Under the pieces are notes generated by a model that saw only the letters and a list, made by a program, of their open reading frames with translations, was not told where the DNA came from and searched no databases. Below are positions 33,308 through 35,462 of a stretch of DNA of 35,462 nucleotides, one piece after another. Position 1 is the stretch's first letter. Each line of letters opens with the position of its first letter. The stretch is from Chthonomonadaceae bacterium (GTDB lineage Bacteria > Armatimonadota > Chthonomonadetes > Chthonomonadales > Chthonomonadaceae), in assembly GCA_027450145.1 (NCBI GenBank), contig DAIDKH010000044.1, positions 1-35,462 of the forward strand, in the 5' to 3' direction. A program made the translations under genes and the position numbers.

Positions 33308-34245
33308 GCCTGTGCCCAGGCTCCGCCAAGGGGCGGCAGCGTCGCCCATAGGCGTTCGAGAGCCGCTCTATCGGGCTCGGCTGTATTTCGTCGTGCGGCC
33401 AGGCAGATCCAGATATCCTCTTCCTTGACGCTGATATCATCGAAGCCCGCAGCGGCCAGCGCCTCAGTCATTAGAGATCGATGATCCTCTACAATACCCG
33501 ACGCAATAAACCAGCCCCCGGGCTTCACGATGGCGGCTGCCTGGGGCAGAAGCTGAAGGATGGTGTTTGCGACGATATTCATTACGACAATGTCGGCATT
33601 TCCAACCGTCTCATAAAACTGGTCGGGATGGAGTACAGTTACGCGGTCTTCGCATGAGTTATGGGCCACGTTCTCTGTCGCAACTCGCCGTGGTAACAGA
33701 TCGCTGTCGGTAGCCGTCACACTCGCGGCGCCGAGCAACGCGGCGGCTATAGCCAGTATTCCGCTTCCGGTGCCAATGTCCGCAACAGTGCATCCCGGCG
33801 TCACGAGGTCTTCCAGAGTAAGAAGGCAAAGACGGGTTGTTGGGTGACCTCCCGTTCCAAAGGCCATACCAGGATCCAGGGAGAGAACCACCTCATCGTC
33901 CGTGGGTTCATACGCCTCCCATGTAGGCTTTATCACTACCTTCGCGCCAGGTCGTACGCTCTTAAAATACTTTTTCCACGCGTTCGCCCAGTCCTCTTCA
34001 TCCAGTTCTCTTACCGCAATCGTGCCAAGCAGCGGTGGCAGGCCCCACTCCTCCAGGTGCGAAAAGTGCTCGGTAAGCTCTGCCAGCTTTGTTTCGAATT
34101 CTTCGTCGGCGGGGAAGCTGCAGGAGACTCGGACAGGATCCGTACCGGTCATCATGACGCCACCGCATCCCTGGCCTAACAACGCTTGACTAACTGCCTC
34201 GGTTGAGGCAGGAGGACAGCTCACTGCAATTTCAAACCATTTCAT
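33304..34245 (-). CDS. prmA: Ribosomal protein L11 methyltransferase PrmA
   Basis: This 313-residue SAM-dependent enzyme trimethylates ribosomal protein L11. The N-terminal domain binds L11. The catalytic domain shows DPGMAFGTGGHPTTR (124-138), the PrmA signature, and the SAM loop ADIGTGSGILAI (155-166), followed by VVMNIVANTILQLLP, the family's substrate-site segment. It lies 9 nt after dnaJ and overlaps rsmE, so it is mid-operon. The dnaJ-prmA-rsmE order is common across bacteria. Confidence 0.95.
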   Translation of the reverse strand: MKWFEIAVSCPPASTEAVSQALLGQGCGGVMMTGTDPVRVSCSFPADEEFETKLAELTEHFSHLEEWGLPPLLGTIAVRELDEEDWANAWKKYFKSVRPGAKVVIKPTWEAYEPTDDEVVLSLDPGMAFGTGGHPTTRLCLLTLEDLVTPGCTVADIGTGSGILAIAAALLGAASVTATDSDLLPRRVATENVAHNSCEDRVTVLHPDQFYETVGNADIVVMNIVANTILQLLPQAAAIVKPGGWFIASGIVEDHRSLMTEALAAAGFDDISVKEEDIWICLAARRNTAEPDRAALERLWATLPPLGGAWAQA

Positions 34246-34254
34246 TTAATGTGC

Positions 34255-35376
34255 TCAGTGCTTTCCAAATACTCTACCAAAAATGCCTGTCTTTTCTGAA
34301 TGCTCTTCCACTTTGTCGCCAAAGCTAATCGCGAGTTGCTCAACAGCCTGGCGCTGTTCGGCGGTAAGTTTCGTAGGAACTTGTACTTTTATCACGACCT
34401 GCTGGTTACCCCGCCCGCGTCCGTGAACTTCTGGTAGACCCTTGCCCTTCAGTGTGTAGATCTGCCCCGGCTGGGTTCCTGGCTCAATCTTCAGTTCCTC
34501 GACTCCGCCAATAATCGGAACGGTGATAGAACCGCCAAGCGTGGCACGGAAAATACTAACGGCCACCTCGCATCCAATGTCAAGCCCCTCGCGAACAAAC
34601 GTGTCGTGGTCCTTAACGTAGAGGAACACGTAGAGGTCACCGGAAGGTCCACCACGTTCTCCTGCGTCCCCTTCCCCGGATACACGAAGGCGGGTTCCCG
34701 ACTCGACGCCTGCAGGGATTGCCACTGTTCGCTCGCGCTGTTTGCGCACCCGCCCGCCGCCGTTGCACGACTGGCAGGGGTTGGCGATAATTTTGCCAGT
34801 TCCACGGCAGCGACCGCAGGGTTGAACGGACTGAAATGTGCCTAGGAGTGTGTTTTGGGTAAAGCGAACCTGGCCAGTTCCTCGGCACTGCGGGCAGGTT
34901 TCTGGCTCCGTCCCCGCTCGTGCGCCGCTGCCACTGCAGACCTCGCACTTTTCCATATGCGGATAGGTAATAGTTTTACTGACCCCTTCCGCCACCTCTT
35001 CCAGAGTGAGCTCCAGGTCATACCGAAGGTCATCACCACGTGCAGGGCCAGAGGGATTGCGAGGCGAAGTTGCCTGGCCAAACAGGTCAAACAGATCTGA
35101 AAACGGAAATCCACCGCCAAACGGGCTCCCGGAATCCCCGCCTGAGCCAGAGAATGCCGCCATACCGTACTGGTCATAGCGCTCACGCTTCTGCTGGTCA
35201 CCTAGCACATCGTAGGCAGATTGAATTTCCTTAAACTTTTCCGCCGCTTCTGGGTCCGGATTAACGTCGGGGTGGTACTTTCGTGCGAGATTGCGATATG
35301 ACCGCTTAATCTCATCGGCAGTGGCGTTTCGCTGTACACCAAGAATTTCATAAAAATCGCGCGGCTCTACCGGCAT
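34255..35376 (-). CDS. dnaJ: Chaperone DnaJ (Hsp40)
   Basis: This 373-residue type I DnaJ delivers unfolded proteins to DnaK and stimulates its ATPase. The J domain (about 6-70) has HPD at 35-37. A Gly/Phe-rich linker (about 75-105) is followed by four CxxCxGxG zinc-finger repeats, starting at Cys144, Cys161, Cys187 and Cys201; the fourth reads CQSCNGGG. The client-binding beta domains and dimerisation tail follow. The ATG at 35376 is preceded by GGGAG about 13 nt upstream, which is distant. The remaining 86 nt to the window edge show no gene; grpE or dnaK may lie beyond. No CIRCE inverted repeat is visible in that short stretch. Confidence 0.96.
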   Translation of the reverse strand: MPVEPRDFYEILGVQRNATADEIKRSYRNLARKYHPDVNPDPEAAEKFKEIQSAYDVLGDQQKRERYDQYGMAAFSGSGGDSGSPFGGGFPFSDLFDLFGQATSPRNPSGPARGDDLRYDLELTLEEVAEGVSKTITYPHMEKCEVCSGSGARAGTEPETCPQCRGTGQVRFTQNTLLGTFQSVQPCGRCRGTGKIIANPCQSCNGGGRVRKQRERTVAIPAGVESGTRLRVSGEGDAGERGGPSGDLYVFLYVKDHDTFVREGLDIGCEVAVSIFRATLGGSITVPIIGGVEELKIEPGTQPGQIYTLKGKGLPEVHGRGRGNQQVVIKVQVPTKLTAEQRQAVEQLAISFGDKVEEHSEKTGIFGRVFGKH

Positions 35377-35462
35377 TTCGCTATATATGCTCCCGTAAGG
35401 TGAAACAATGCAAGGGTAAGTTGAACACGTTCATTTCGATCATGAATGGCAAGCGTTTGCTG

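Noticed and set aside
1-35462. CRISPR arrays, tRNA/rRNA genes, insertion sequences, prophage or toxin-antitoxin pairs
   Set aside because: No spaced direct-repeat array, cloverleaf, rRNA core, transposase motif or paired small toxin-antitoxin frames were recognised on either strand.

Overview
This is a chromosomal window from a flagellated, diderm-type, aerobically respiring bacterium of moderate GC content. It carries a flagellar export ATPase, a lipobox lipoprotein, DNPR-type (meso-DAP) MurE and the heme O/heme A pathway. The combination of a K+-independent H+-pyrophosphatase, a secreted GH35 enzyme, a zinc-ribbon ABC exporter and a shortened dcw cluster would suit Armatimonadota or a neighbouring phylum. 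That placement is inference, because no rRNA gene lies in the window.

Layout. 1-2385 (+): end of a flagellar operon (fliI, fliJ, a lytic transglycosylase, a MotE-like protein) closed by an intrinsic terminator. 2835-5189 (+): large TPR lipoprotein. 5591-8107 (+): membrane H+-pyrophosphatase with a sigma70-type promoter and a 20-bp hairpin terminator. 8460-11456 (-): secreted GH35 beta-galactosidase. 11758-12747 (+): unrecognised multi-pass membrane protein. 12953-15983 (-): ABC exporter with an added N-terminal domain and zinc ribbon, plus a single-TM protein of unknown function. 16256-18104 (-): ctaA-ctaB heme A/heme O synthesis pair. 18252-30042 (-): dcw cluster in the order mraZ-rsmH-ftsL-ftsI // murE-murF-mraY-murD-ftsW-murG. 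The genes are tightly overlapped except at //, where a strong terminator and a TATAAT box sit. 30043-31095: regulatory region with the mraZ promoter and operator, a small divergent ORF and a candidate ~190-nt structured RNA. 31096-35376 (-): dnaJ-prmA-rsmE-TPR operon of protein-folding and ribosome-modification genes.

How the genes work together. The dcw genes make the UDP-MurNAc-pentapeptide (MurE, MurF, MurD), the lipid-linked precursors (MraY, MurG) and the septal polymerase/transpeptidase (FtsW, FtsI, FtsL), with MraZ as the likely autoregulator. murC, murB/ddl, ftsQ, ftsA and ftsZ do not follow murG; the ctaA/ctaB pair follows instead. The best candidates for something undescribed are (i) the minus-strand RNA at about 30682-30873, which has a consensus promoter, nested and pseudoknot-like helices and its own terminator; (ii) an array of four G-tracts with exact 11-bp period just downstream of the mraZ promoter, which also fits a G-quadruplex motif; and (iii) the zinc-ribbon ABC exporter. 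No CRISPR array, tRNA, rRNA, insertion sequence or prophage was seen.
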